Assembly: GCF_900605015.1 (NCBI RefSeq)
Contig: NZ_LR027574.1
Location: 388,479 to 452,478 of the forward strand
Direction of reading: 5' to 3'
Source of the DNA: Olsenella sp. Marseille-P4559
Lineage (GTDB): Bacteria; Actinomycetota; Coriobacteriia; Coriobacteriales; Atopobiaceae
Length of the DNA: 64,000 bases
Both the position numbers and the translations under genes were made by a program. The notes under the pieces are model-generated. The model had not been told where the DNA came from. It saw nothing but the letters and a program-made list of their open reading frames with translations, and searched no databases. Below, one piece after another: positions 34,585 to 44,033 of this stretch. Within the stretch, counting starts at the first letter, position 1; every line of letters starts with the position of its first letter.

Positions 34585-37275
34585 ATGCCACTTGTCTCAA
34601 TTGTGGTTCCCGCGTACAACGTCGAAGATTACATTGGAGCTTGTTTGAGAAGTCTTCTGTCCCAAACGCTCCGTGACATTGAAGTCATTTGCGTGGATGA
34701 CGCCTCGACAGATGGCACATCGAGAATCGTCCAAGAGCTAGCCAAAAGCGACTCTCGCCTTCACTATGTTCGGAACGAGCGCAACCTCAACCTGTTCGCG
34801 ACGCGACACGTTGGTGTCGCGCGAACGACCGGCACGTACGTGACGTTCGTCGATGCAGACGACGAGCTTGTGCCGGAAGCTTGCGAGAGGCTCGTCGACC
34901 AGATGTCCCGCGATGAGGTGGATATACTCCACTTTGGCGTGCGCGTGGTTGCCGAACCCCGGTGTGACGAGAAGACTGTCGCTGGAATAGAGAGGACGAT
35001 GAATCCCACGGAGCGCAAGCTCGAGGGAAAAGCCATTCTCTCGACGTGTTTTCTCGACTGGTCCTACGACTACAACCTCAACCACAAGCTCTACAGGGGC
35101 GACCTGGTCAGGAGGGTCCTCGGCGGCCTTGGACTTACTCCCGGGATTTCGGCAGCGGAGGACGTGGTCGAGTACTTCGCCGTGGCGCGTGAGGCCCAGA
35201 CGTACCGTGCGGTCTCGCCGTCTGCGTATTATGTCTACCATATCGGGCGTGGGCAGACGGGCGCGGAGGGCATCTCGCCTGCGGGCTTCTCCAGGTCCAG
35301 CAAGCTAAAGCGCAGGTGCTGCGACGTCCTTTCCGATTATCTGATGAAGACCGGGGCGTTGGCCGACGCAACCGTCTCACGCTGCCTGGAATCCGTGTCT
35401 CGCCATGAGCTCGAGCACACCATGAACGTATGGCAGGACGAGGTCCCGCTTGAGGTGCGGCGCGAGACCCTGGAGACCGTCCTCGGCCTCTGGGATGAGC
35501 ACGATGTTGCTAGGGAGCTCTATCGCTTCCTCCGCGACGACGCCTATGGCGTTGCGCATGGCGAGATGGACCAGGCCCGCCGGGCGCGCTTCCGCGAGCG
35601 TCTCGAGGTGAACAAGGTCTGCCTTGAGGAGTCCGTGCCCCAGTCCCAGCTCTGGGAAGACGCTGGGGAGCTTGACGCGATGCGCCAAAGCGCCCGTATC
35701 CATTACGACGAGTTCCTCGACGTCGTTTTGGCCGAGGAGGGCGGCTTTGCCGAATCTGCAAGTCAGATCATGGCAGCCGGGAGCCAGGAGGAACGCTGTG
35801 CGCGTCTGGATGCCGTCCTTTCTCATGGTCGGCCAGACCAGGTCTTCTCTGCGATTTTTGGCCGAATCTTCGAAGATGGGCGATTCGAGGCGATCTCTAC
35901 GCTCCAAGGCGCTCGCTCCCTTGCCGTGTCGCGTCGTTCCGTCCACACCATTGCGCTCTACTACTTCCAGCTTGCCGGTGGGGGAGCGGAGGCCGTCACC
36001 ATCTCGCTTGCCAGGATGTTTCTCTCCGAGGGCTACCAAGTCGTGCTCCTCTGCGACGTGCTGCCTTCCGAAGGGACAATCCCTGCTGGTACGGCCCTTG
36101 TCCGGCTGCCCGACTTCAGGTCCTCGGGACCGTCAAACTATCTCCGGCGCGCCCATGTGCTCGAGGAGGCCCTTGTCCGCCATGGGGTCGATGTTCTCGT
36201 CTACTCGCAGTGGCTGAGCCACTGCCTGGAGTGGGACCAGTTCGTGACCAAGGCGCTTGGCATCGCGTTCGTCGTTCACACGCACGGCTCGTTCACCAAC
36301 CTTGTGGACCAATCCTCCGAGGACGAGCTCGCCCTTCCGGTGAACTACCGGCTCTCCGATGCGGTCGTCTGTCTCGACCAGCTCGATGCCGAGTTCTGGC
36401 GCCAGTTCAACCCACGGGTCTTCACAACCGTCAACCAGTGCTCCATATCGACCAAGGCCACGCCTCAGGCGGCGCTTTCGTCCCATGACGTCATCTGGGT
36501 TGGCCGACTCAGTGCGGAAGAGAAGCGACCTGAAGATGCCATACGCATCATCGCCAGGGTGAGAGAGACCGTACCCGATGCCCGCCTGCTGTTCGTTGGC
36601 CCCGGCGAGGAGAGCGAGGTACGCCTTCTCCACGCGCTCGCAGAGAGCGAAGGAGTCAGCGACGCCATCGAGTTTCTCGGAGCCCGTAAGGACGTGCCAG
36701 AGCTCATGCTGCGGTCCTCCGTCCACCTCATGACATCACCAAGTGAGGGATTTCCCCTGGCGGTGGCCGAGTCGAAGGCCTGTGGCGTCCCCTGCGTCAT
36801 GTACGAGCTGCCCATCCGATTCTCTCGGGAGGCGCGCGGACTGGTAAGCGTGCCACAGGGAGGCGTCGACGCCGCTGCTCAGAAGACCTCTCAGCTGCTT
36901 CGTGATGACGCCCTTCGCAAGGCGATGGGAGACGAGGCGCGTAGAAGTGCGGAGGAACTGGAGGCATTTGACATCGACGGCCTCTGGAAACGGATCCTCG
37001 AGGCGTCTGTGTCCGACCATCCCGTACTTGCTGGCTCCAATGGGCTTCGACGGGAAATGCAGGAGGTTCTCTGCGGGGTCGCCTACGCCAAGGTGCTCGC
37101 TCGCAATAGGGAGCTGCATGAGAGGGGCGAGAAGATCGACGAGCTCGAGCGGAGGGTTTCTGAGCTTGGATCCGAGCTTTCCTCGCTTCAATCCTCAAGG
37201 ACATATCGGGCCGGAGAGGCGATTGCCGGACCCATTCGCGCCTTCAGAAGGATTGTGGGGGAGGGCGGCAAGTAG
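34585..37275 (+). CDS. Bifunctional glycosyltransferase, GT2-GT4 fusion
   Basis: This is an 896-residue protein. The N-terminal GT2 domain (1 to about 210) has VSIVVPAYNVEDYI, DDASTDGT and FVDADDE, where the DxD metal site is. A helical middle (about 250-450) follows. The second domain is GT4-like (about 455-790), with LAGGGAEAVTISLARMF, GPGEESEV and SPSEGFPLAVAESKACG carrying the E-x7-E pattern. The C-terminus is a coiled coil (about 820-870) with the tail SRTYRAGEAIAGPIRAFRR, often seen in surface-glycan transferases. I chose the ATG at 34585 because AGGAAGG is 7 bases upstream. It probably builds a surface polysaccharide. Confidence 0.88.
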   Translation: MPLVSIVVPAYNVEDYIGACLRSLLSQTLRDIEVICVDDASTDGTSRIVQELAKSDSRLHYVRNERNLNLFATRHVGVARTTGTYVTFVDADDELVPEACERLVDQMSRDEVDILHFGVRVVAEPRCDEKTVAGIERTMNPTERKLEGKAILSTCFLDWSYDYNLNHKLYRGDLVRRVLGGLGLTPGISAAEDVVEYFAVAREAQTYRAVSPSAYYVYHIGRGQTGAEGISPAGFSRSSKLKRRCCDVLSDYLMKTGALADATVSRCLESVSRHELEHTMNVWQDEVPLEVRRETLETVLGLWDEHDVARELYRFLRDDAYGVAHGEMDQARRARFRERLEVNKVCLEESVPQSQLWEDAGELDAMRQSARIHYDEFLDVVLAEEGGFAESASQIMAAGSQEERCARLDAVLSHGRPDQVFSAIFGRIFEDGRFEAISTLQGARSLAVSRRSVHTIALYYFQLAGGGAEAVTISLARMFLSEGYQVVLLCDVLPSEGTIPAGTALVRLPDFRSSGPSNYLRRAHVLEEALVRHGVDVLVYSQWLSHCLEWDQFVTKALGIAFVVHTHGSFTNLVDQSSEDELALPVNYRLSDAVVCLDQLDAEFWRQFNPRVFTTVNQCSISTKATPQAALSSHDVIWVGRLSAEEKRPEDAIRIIARVRETVPDARLLFVGPGEESEVRLLHALAESEGVSDAIEFLGARKDVPELMLRSSVHLMTSPSEGFPLAVAESKACGVPCVMYELPIRFSREARGLVSVPQGGVDAAAQKTSQLLRDDALRKAMGDEARRSAEELEAFDIDGLWKRILEASVSDHPVLAGSNGLRREMQEVLCGVAYAKVLARNRELHERGEKIDELERRVSELGSELSSLQSSRTYRAGEAIAGPIRAFRRIVGEGGK

Positions 37276-37341
37276 GGGCGCCTATACTTTCTTTCAGCCT
37301 AATGCATGGCCTGGTCATCGGCGACCCCGGAGATAGCACCC

Positions 37342-39090
37342 ATGAGATCCGTGACGGGATGTAGGAACGCGCTGCTCGTAATGGCGCTCAGCTTGGTATG
37401 CTCCCTGGGGGTCCCCTCCATGGCGCTCGCCGCCGATTCCGCAGACGCCTCGGGAAGCGAGGCCGCGGCTTCTGCGCCTGCAAGTACCGAGGTCGGGCCT
37501 GCCTACGCAAACGACGGGGAAAGCAGGGCCACTGCCTCCGATGCTGCCAGTACGGCTGTGCCCATCTGGGAGTTCTCCGGCGTATCGCTCTCCGCCTCGC
37601 GCGTGACCTCCGGCCAGACCGTGACCGTGACGCCGCAGGTTTCCGGCGACCTCGACGGCGCCACATACAACTACGTGTGGTCATACGGGGGTGGCTGGGA
37701 CCTCTGGGGCTCGACCGTCCACGACACGGGGAAGGCGACCGCGGAGGCCACTGGCACGCTCTCGCTCTACCGCCCCGGCCGCTACGTGGTCTACGTTGAC
37801 GTCATTGACCGCTCGGGCCAGAAGCGCACGATGTCCGCGGAACTTGAGGCCTACGACGACTCCTGGTCGCTCGACGGCGTCGTCGCCACCCCCTCCTCGG
37901 TCGTAGCCGGCGACGAGGTGACCTATGCCCCCAAGGTCTCGGGCGACACCTCTGGCTTGACCTACAACTACGTCTGGCAGTGGGAAGGCTCCTGGGCCGA
38001 GGGCGACTGGGGCTCGACCGAGCTCTACACGGGTGCCGACACCACGGAGGCCTCCCACACGGGCGCACTCGGCGCCCCGGGCCGCTACACCCTCTACGTG
38101 GACGTGGTCTCCGCCCGTGGCGAGAGACGCACGGCATCGGCCGAGGTCGTGGCGTGGGGTGTGACGGGCGTCTCCGTCTCCGGATCGGCTGCCTCCGGCT
38201 GGACGGCGCGGGCCGACCTCTTCGATGGCCGCGAAGTCTCGGGTGCGCTCTACCGCTTCCGCTGGATCTCTGCAGACGGCTCGGCCTCGGGCACGCTCAA
38301 CGACTGGTCGAGCACAACTTCGGTGAGCTTTTCGTGCGACACCCTTAACTCCAGCGCAACGACCTATGAAATCTATCTCGATGTGAAGTGCCCCAACGGC
38401 AAGCAGTCGACCTTCTCTGCCGAGGTCCACAAGTCTGGTTGGTATACCTCTGGCGGGTCCTGGCATTATGCGTATGACTCCGGTTCCGACGCCACGGGTT
38501 GGGCTAGCATCAACGGCTCCTGGTACTACTTCAACGGCTACGGAGTCATGCAGACCGGTTGGCTCAACCAGGGCGGGAAGACGTACTACCTCGACCCCTC
38601 TACGGGCACAATGGCAACCGGTTTCGCCGCTGGAAGCTACTTCGACCCCGACGGCGTCTGGCTGTGCTACTCGGGCGAGGCCAGCTCTGCCGTGAACATT
38701 GCCAGGTCCGCCGGCAGCCCCACCAATTACCTTTTACTCATCGACAACTCGAACTGCACGACCTGGGTCTTCAAGTGGGTCAACGGCGATTGGTGTGCCA
38801 TTTACAAGTGGATTTGCTCGCCTGGAAAAGCATCGACTCCCACGGTCCGCGGCACGTATTCCATTGGGTCTCGTGGCTACAGCTTTGGCAACGGATTCAC
38901 CTGCTACTACTGGATTCAGTTCTATGGCAACTACCTGTTCCACTCCGTCCTGTACTATCAGGGCACCCGCTCTGTGATGGACGGGACGCTTGGGGTTCCG
39001 GCTTCGCACGGATGCGTGCGTCTCGACATCAACAACGCGTACTGGATTAACCGGAACATCCCAACTGGGACCAGGGTCTACAGCTACTAG
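37342..39090 (+). CDS. Secreted L,D-transpeptidase with Ig-like and choline-binding-like repeats
   Basis: This is a 582-residue protein. The signal peptide spans 1-30, with cleavage likely after SMALA. Three related domains of about 95 residues follow: 76-170 (YNYVW, PGRYVVYVDV), 175-271 (YNYVW, PGRYTLYVDV) and a degenerate third at 272-364. Two to three GW/choline-binding-like repeats (366-442; GSWYYFNGYGVMQTGW) come next. The YkuD catalytic domain (about 448-582) has SHGCVR with Cys558 and His534 upstream. It should cross-link peptidoglycan or anchor proteins to it. Its repeats match the N-terminus of the exporter ATPase at 7205. Confidence 0.9.
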   Translation: MRSVTGCRNALLVMALSLVCSLGVPSMALAADSADASGSEAAASAPASTEVGPAYANDGESRATASDAASTAVPIWEFSGVSLSASRVTSGQTVTVTPQVSGDLDGATYNYVWSYGGGWDLWGSTVHDTGKATAEATGTLSLYRPGRYVVYVDVIDRSGQKRTMSAELEAYDDSWSLDGVVATPSSVVAGDEVTYAPKVSGDTSGLTYNYVWQWEGSWAEGDWGSTELYTGADTTEASHTGALGAPGRYTLYVDVVSARGERRTASAEVVAWGVTGVSVSGSAASGWTARADLFDGREVSGALYRFRWISADGSASGTLNDWSSTTSVSFSCDTLNSSATTYEIYLDVKCPNGKQSTFSAEVHKSGWYTSGGSWHYAYDSGSDATGWASINGSWYYFNGYGVMQTGWLNQGGKTYYLDPSTGTMATGFAAGSYFDPDGVWLCYSGEASSAVNIARSAGSPTNYLLLIDNSNCTTWVFKWVNGDWCAIYKWICSPGKASTPTVRGTYSIGSRGYSFGNGFTCYYWIQFYGNYLFHSVLYYQGTRSVMDGTLGVPASHGCVRLDINNAYWINRNIPTGTRVYSY

Positions 39091-39135
39091 CTGCATCAGC
39101 TAGGCACCTCGTATGCGGCGATTGTGTGGGTGCGA

Positions 39136-39162
39136 TTGCAGCTGCGAGGTGCGTGCTATCAT
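39136..39162 (+). promoter_or_regulatory. Promoter of rpsO
   Basis: TTGCAG (39136-39141) and an extended -10, TGC-TATCAT (39157-39162), lie about 92 bases upstream of the start codon. The 15-nt spacing is short but the TGn extension can compensate. Confidence 0.5.
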
Positions 39163-39253
39163 ACCTAGGTCATTACCCCGCACCTAGCGGCCCGCCAACT
39201 GCCTGGCGACCGACCCAGTCCGGGGCGAATACGCAGAGCGAAAGGGGTTCCAC

Positions 39254-39532
39254 ATGGCAGTTACCAAGGAGCGCAAGGCCGAGCTCGTCAAGCAGTATGG
39301 CAAGGACGAGAAGGATTCCGGTTCCGCAGCCGTTCAGGTTGCACTGCTCACCGAGCGCATCAAGGGCCTCACCGAGCACATGAAGTCTCACAAGAAGGAC
39401 TTCCATACCCGTCGTGGCCTGCTCATGCTCGTCGGCAAGCGTCGTCGCCTGCTCTCCTATATCAAGGCCCAGGACATTGAGGAGTACCGTTCCCTCATCA
39501 AGAGCCTCGGCATCCGCGATAACATCCAGTAA
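39254..39532 (+). CDS. rpsO: 30S ribosomal protein S15
   Basis: This 92-residue protein has the S15 core [15 protein letters not shown]-like segment (here [15 protein letters not shown]), [18 protein letters not shown] and [13 protein letters not shown]. It binds 16S rRNA in the platform. The ATG follows GAAAGGGG. It is followed by a hairpin and then pnp, the near-universal rpsO-pnp order. Confidence 0.97.
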   Translation: MAVTKERKAELVKQYGKDEKDSGSAAVQVALLTERIKGLTEHMKSHKKDFHTRRGLLMLVGKRRRLLSYIKAQDIEEYRSLIKSLGIRDNIQ

Positions 39533-39541
39533 GTGTCTTAC

Positions 39542-39561
39542 GGGGCGCCTTCGGGCGCCCC
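39542..39561 (+). terminator. Hairpin between rpsO and pnp
   Basis: A GC-rich stem, GGGGCGC with GCGCCCC, has a TTCGG-type loop and a weak T run (CTTGTAT). In other bacteria a hairpin here is an attenuator or an RNase processing site, letting part of the transcription continue into pnp. Confidence 0.6.
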
Positions 39562-39700
39562 TTGTATGTGCGCCCGAGAGAAGCGAGGGCGTGCCGCGGG
39601 CGTGCGATGCGTCGCACACGGTTTTTGTTCTCCGCGCGTGGTGCGGAGGCTCGCTAGACGGCCCGCCTGCAATGGGGCAGGCGGAGATAAGAGGAAACGT

Positions 39701-41968
39701 ATGACAAAGGTTACACACGAGTTCGACCTCTACGGAAAGCACTACGCTCTCGAGGCAGGCGAACTCGCGAAGCAGGCCACGGGTGCCTGTCTGGTGAAGA
39801 GCGGGGACTCCACCGTCCTCGTCACCGCCGTCGTCTCGAAGGAGCGCAAGGACTACGACTTCTTCCCCCTGACGGTCGACTTCATCGAGAAGATGTACGC
39901 CGTGGGCCGCATTCCCGGGGGCTACCTCAAGCGTGAGGCAAGACCCTCCGAGAAGGCCACCCTCACGGCCCGCATGATTGACCGCCCGCTGCGTCCGTCC
40001 TTCCCCGACGGCTTCCGTAACGAGGTCCAGGTCGTGGCCACCCCGCTCGTGGCCAATCAGACCCACTCCGTCGACACCATCTGCGTGATGGGCGCCTCCG
40101 CCGCCCTCACGATCGGCGGCGTGCCCTTCGAGGGGCCGCTCGCATGCGTGCGCATTGGTCGCAACCCCGAGACCGGTGAGTTTCTCGTGAACCCCACCTA
40201 CGAGGAACGGGATGCCTCCGACCTTGACCTTGAGCTTGCCGGCTCTTCCACCTTCATCTCGATGCTCGAGGCGGGTGCCAAGGAGATCAGCGAGGAGGAC
40301 ATGCTCGCTGCCATGGCCTTTGGTCAGGAGGCCATCGCCGCCTTCTGCGAGGAGGAGAAGAAGTTCTTCGCCAAGTGGGAGGAGGCCAACGGTGCGATCG
40401 CCAGGAAGGAGTACGTGCTCGACGAGCCCATCCCCGAGGTCCACGACCGCATCTTTGCTCACTTTGACGAGATGAGCGCCGCCCTGAAGGATGCAGACAA
40501 GCTCTCCCGCATGAGCAAGGTCGAGGCACTCAAGGGCTCCATCAAGGCCGAGTTCACCGAGGACGAGCAGGCTCAGTGGAGCCGTTCTATTGCCGTAGAG
40601 CTCAAGGGGCTCGAGAAGCACGCCATGCGCAAGATGGTCGTGGAGACTGGCGAGCGCGTCGATGGCCGTGCTCCCACCGAGATTCGTCCGATCATGGTCA
40701 AGCCCGACTATCTACCGCTGGTCCACGGCTCTGGCCTCTTCCAGCGCGGCCAGACCCAGGTCCTCTCCATCTGCACCCTGGGGATGCTCAACGAATGGCA
40801 GCGTCTTGACACCATCGAGCCCGTCGACGGCAAGCGCTACATCCACCACTACAACTTCCCACCCTTCTGCACCGGCGAGACCGGTCGCATGGGCAGCCCC
40901 AAGCGCCGCGAGATTGGCCACGGCGCGCTTGCCGAGCGCGCCCTGCTCCCGGTGATTCCCACCGAGGAGGAGTTCCCCTATACCATCCGCGTGGTCTCCG
41001 AGGTCATGGAGTCCAACGGCTCCAGCTCGATGGCTTCCACCTGCGGCTCCACACTTGCGCTCATGGATGCGGGCGTGCCCATCAAGCGCCCGGTCTCAGG
41101 TGTTGCCATGGGCCTTATCCAGGAGGAGGGCAAGACCGTTGTCCTCACCGACATCCAGGGCCTCGAGGACTTCCTCGGCGACATGGACTTCAAGGTGACG
41201 GGCACCACCAAGGGCATCACGGCAATGCAGATGGACAACAAGGCCACCGGCCTCACGCCCGAGATTCTTCGCAAGGCGCTCATGCAGGCGCACGAGGGCC
41301 GCATGTTCATCCTCGACAAGATGCTCGAGCAGATTCCTGCACCGCGCGAGCACGCCAAGGACACTGCGCCCCAGATCATCAGCCTCCAGATCCCCACGGA
41401 CAAGATCCGCGACGTCATTGGCTCCGGCGGCAAGGTCATCCGCGGTATCCAGGAGGACACGGGTGCCACGGTTGACATCCAGGAGGACGGCACGGTCTTC
41501 ATCGCCGGTACCAACGGCGCGGGCGAGGCTGCCGCAGAGCGCATCAAGGCCATCGTCAAGGTTCCCGAGGCGGGGGAGGAGTACACCGGTCGCGTTGTGG
41601 GCATCCAGCCCTTTGGTGCCTTTGTCGAGCTCTTGCCTGGCAAGGACGGCCTGCTCCACATCTCTCGCGTCGCGAAGGGCCGTGTCGACAAGGTCGAGGA
41701 CGTGCTCAACATCGGTGACGAGGTCAAGGTCACGGTTCTTGAGGTCGACGAGAAGGGCAAGATTTCCCTCGACCGTCTCGACAAGCCCGAGGCTCCTGCC
41801 GGCTCTGGTCACGCGGGACACGGCGAGAGCAACGGCGGCGAGCGTTCCAGCGAGCATCGCACCCGCGCGCGTCGTCACCCTGGTGATCGCGGCGAGCGCT
41901 CTGGTCGCCCCAACAATGGTGGCGAGTTCGGCGAGAAGCGCCAGCCGCGCCGTCACCACGAGGCGTAG
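39701..41968 (+). CDS. pnp: Polyribonucleotide nucleotidyltransferase
   Basis: This is a 755-residue phosphorolytic 3'-5' exoribonuclease. Two RNase PH domains (about 10-230 and 310-545) are followed by a KH domain (IRDVIGSGGKVIRGIQEDTGA) and an S1 domain (YTGRVVGIQPFGAFVELLPGKDGLLHIS in outline). The tail of about 50 residues is rich in Gly, Arg and His, likely for RNA or membrane contacts. The ATG at 39701 follows AAGAGGAAA. A strong terminator follows. Confidence 0.96.
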   Translation: MTKVTHEFDLYGKHYALEAGELAKQATGACLVKSGDSTVLVTAVVSKERKDYDFFPLTVDFIEKMYAVGRIPGGYLKREARPSEKATLTARMIDRPLRPSFPDGFRNEVQVVATPLVANQTHSVDTICVMGASAALTIGGVPFEGPLACVRIGRNPETGEFLVNPTYEERDASDLDLELAGSSTFISMLEAGAKEISEEDMLAAMAFGQEAIAAFCEEEKKFFAKWEEANGAIARKEYVLDEPIPEVHDRIFAHFDEMSAALKDADKLSRMSKVEALKGSIKAEFTEDEQAQWSRSIAVELKGLEKHAMRKMVVETGERVDGRAPTEIRPIMVKPDYLPLVHGSGLFQRGQTQVLSICTLGMLNEWQRLDTIEPVDGKRYIHHYNFPPFCTGETGRMGSPKRREIGHGALAERALLPVIPTEEEFPYTIRVVSEVMESNGSSSMASTCGSTLALMDAGVPIKRPVSGVAMGLIQEEGKTVVLTDIQGLEDFLGDMDFKVTGTTKGITAMQMDNKATGLTPEILRKALMQAHEGRMFILDKMLEQIPAPREHAKDTAPQIISLQIPTDKIRDVIGSGGKVIRGIQEDTGATVDIQEDGTVFIAGTNGAGEAAAERIKAIVKVPEAGEEYTGRVVGIQPFGAFVELLPGKDGLLHISRVAKGRVDKVEDVLNIGDEVKVTVLEVDEKGKISLDRLDKPEAPAGSGHAGHGESNGGERSSEHRTRARRHPGDRGERSGRPNNGGEFGEKRQPRRHHEA

Positions 41969-42363
41969 GTCCTGGCAGCGTCTCTCGGCAATTCTCGGCA
42001 GCACGGCTTGCGAGGCCGACTGGGCATCCCGGTCGGCCTTTTCTTTATGTGATGCGGGTGCCGTTGCTTCTCATGCCAACTCTTGTCCTTGCGATTGTGC
42101 GGCCCGTACAATCGTCAGTTCCACACAATCATTCTGCCCTGGTGTCGCCCTCCAGTCCCTCTCCGCAATCATGATGGAGCCTCAGCACGCTTCCCCTGGC
42201 TTGGTTACAATGGAGAAGCCGCTGTCCCGGCGCGTCGGCCCTCGACCGTCGGAACACCAAAACCGTAGCTGTTGCGGCTGGCAGCACTCGGTTGCCAGGA
42301 CCGCTCACTAGATAACGGCGCAAAGCCGTGCGTATAGACCTCGACGAAAGGATTTCTCCAGCA
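41969..42363. other. Intergenic region before the RNase J gene
   Basis: It holds the pnp terminator and, downstream, a possible promoter TTGTCC (42083-42088) with TACAAT (42107-42112) at 18 nt. The remaining 250 bases would form a long leader for the RNase J mRNA. I see no gene in it. Confidence 0.4.
42013..42046 (+). terminator. Terminator of the rpsO-pnp unit
   Basis: An 8-bp stem, AGGCCGAC with GTCGGCCT, is followed by TTTTCTTT. Confidence 0.92.
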
Positions 42364-44028
42364 ATGCCAAAGAAAGAAACCCCCCTCAAGATCATCCCGC
42401 TTGGTGGTCTTGACGGGATTGGCAAGAACATGACCGTGTTCGAGTACGGAGACGACATGGTCATGATTGACGCCGGCCTCATGTTTCCCGATGACGAGCA
42501 GCCGGGCATCGACCTCATCCTCCCTGACTACACGTATGTCTTGGAGAATGAGGACAAGCTGCGCGGCATTATCATCACCCACGGCCACGAGGACCACACG
42601 GGCGCCCTGCCCTACCTCCTGCAGGACCTCACGCACAAGGTCCCTGTCTACTCCAGCAAGCTCACCCTTGGCATCATCGAGGGCAAGCTCGCCGAGCACA
42701 ACATCAAGAGCCCCAAGTTCCGCGAGGTGCAGGACGGCTCAACCATCACGCTTGGCTCCTTCAACATCACGTTTTTCGCGATGACGCACTCCATTCCCGC
42801 CGCGTTTGGCGTCTTCATAAACACGCCTGCCGGAAACGTCATGCACACTGGCGACTTCAAGCTCGACCAGACGCCCATCGACGGCGTACGCCCCAACTAC
42901 GCGGCTATCAACCGATTTGCGGCCGAGGGCGTCGACGTCCTTCTCTCCGATTCCACCAACGCCACGCGTCCTGGCTTCACGCCCTCCGAGGCAGCTGTTG
43001 GCCCCGCGCTGCGCCACATCATCAAGAATGCGCCCGGACGTGTCTTTGTGGCCTCGTTCTCGAGCCACATCCACCGCCTGCAGCAGATCTGTGACGCCTC
43101 GGTGGCCGTTGGCCGAAAGGTCGTCGTGACGGGTCGCTCGATGGTCACGAACACCAAGGTGGCCCGTGGGCTTGGCTACCTGCGCATTGCCGACGAGAAC
43201 ATCATCGACGCCTACGACCTCGAGAAGATTCCAGACGAGAAGATCGTTGTCCTCTGCACCGGCAGTCAGGGCGAGCCCCTCTCGGCGCTTGCGCGCATGG
43301 CAAACGGCGAGCACAAGAGCCTCTCGATCCATGAGGGAGACGCAGTCATCATCTCGGCAAACCCCATCCCGGGCAACGAGAAGAGCGTCCAGGCCATCGT
43401 CAACTCGCTCTCCAAGCTCGGCTGCGACATCTACGACAAGAGCCAGGCGCTGGTCCACGTCTCGGGTCACGGCTCCCAGGAGGAGCTCAAGCTCATGCTT
43501 GCCATGGTCAAGCCGCGCTGCTTCATGCCGGTCCACGGCGAGGCCCAGCACCTGCGTGCCCACGCAAAGATCGCCCAGCAGGTGGGTGTCCCCGAGCGCA
43601 ACATATTCATTCTCGACAACGGAGACTCCCTCGAGGTGCGCCACGGCAAGGCGCGCCGTGGTCCCTCGGTCGACTCCGGTGTGGTCTATGTTGACGGGCT
43701 TTCCATCACCGACGCCAATCCGGTGGTCCTGCGCGACCGCCAGCGCCTCGCGCAGGATGGCGTCATCACGTGCGTGGTGGCCATCAGGTCGAGAAACCAT
43801 TCTGTCGACACCATTGATCTCTCCGGTCGTGGCGTCTCGTTTGCCTCGGATGAAGCCCTCATGGACGATGCCCGCGCTCTTGTCCGCTCCCAGGTGGAGC
43901 GCCTCGAGAAGGGCAATGGGGCGAGCATTGACACCGTCCGGAAGGGTGTGAGAAACTCACTCTCCAACTTCCTCTGGAGCAAGACGCACACGCGACCGAT
44001 GGTGATACCGGTCGTGATGGAGGTCTAA
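42364..44028 (+). CDS. rnj: Ribonuclease J
   Basis: This is a 554-residue metallo-beta-lactamase/beta-CASP ribonuclease with endo- and 5'-exonuclease activity. The metal motif is THGHEDHTG (H73, H75, D77, H78), followed by MHTGDFKLD, the beta-CASP segments SFSSHIHRLQQI and VSGHGSQEELKLM, and MPVHGEAQHL. The start at 42364 is the best match to the family, although GTG at 42328 is possible. With RNase Y encoded 11 kb downstream, it gives this actinobacterium a Bacillus-like mRNA decay set. Confidence 0.94.
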   Translation: MPKKETPLKIIPLGGLDGIGKNMTVFEYGDDMVMIDAGLMFPDDEQPGIDLILPDYTYVLENEDKLRGIIITHGHEDHTGALPYLLQDLTHKVPVYSSKLTLGIIEGKLAEHNIKSPKFREVQDGSTITLGSFNITFFAMTHSIPAAFGVFINTPAGNVMHTGDFKLDQTPIDGVRPNYAAINRFAAEGVDVLLSDSTNATRPGFTPSEAAVGPALRHIIKNAPGRVFVASFSSHIHRLQQICDASVAVGRKVVVTGRSMVTNTKVARGLGYLRIADENIIDAYDLEKIPDEKIVVLCTGSQGEPLSALARMANGEHKSLSIHEGDAVIISANPIPGNEKSVQAIVNSLSKLGCDIYDKSQALVHVSGHGSQEELKLMLAMVKPRCFMPVHGEAQHLRAHAKIAQQVGVPERNIFILDNGDSLEVRHGKARRGPSVDSGVVYVDGLSITDANPVVLRDRQRLAQDGVITCVVAIRSRNHSVDTIDLSGRGVSFASDEALMDDARALVRSQVERLEKGNGASIDTVRKGVRNSLSNFLWSKTHTRPMVIPVVMEV

Positions 44029-44033
44029 GGTAC

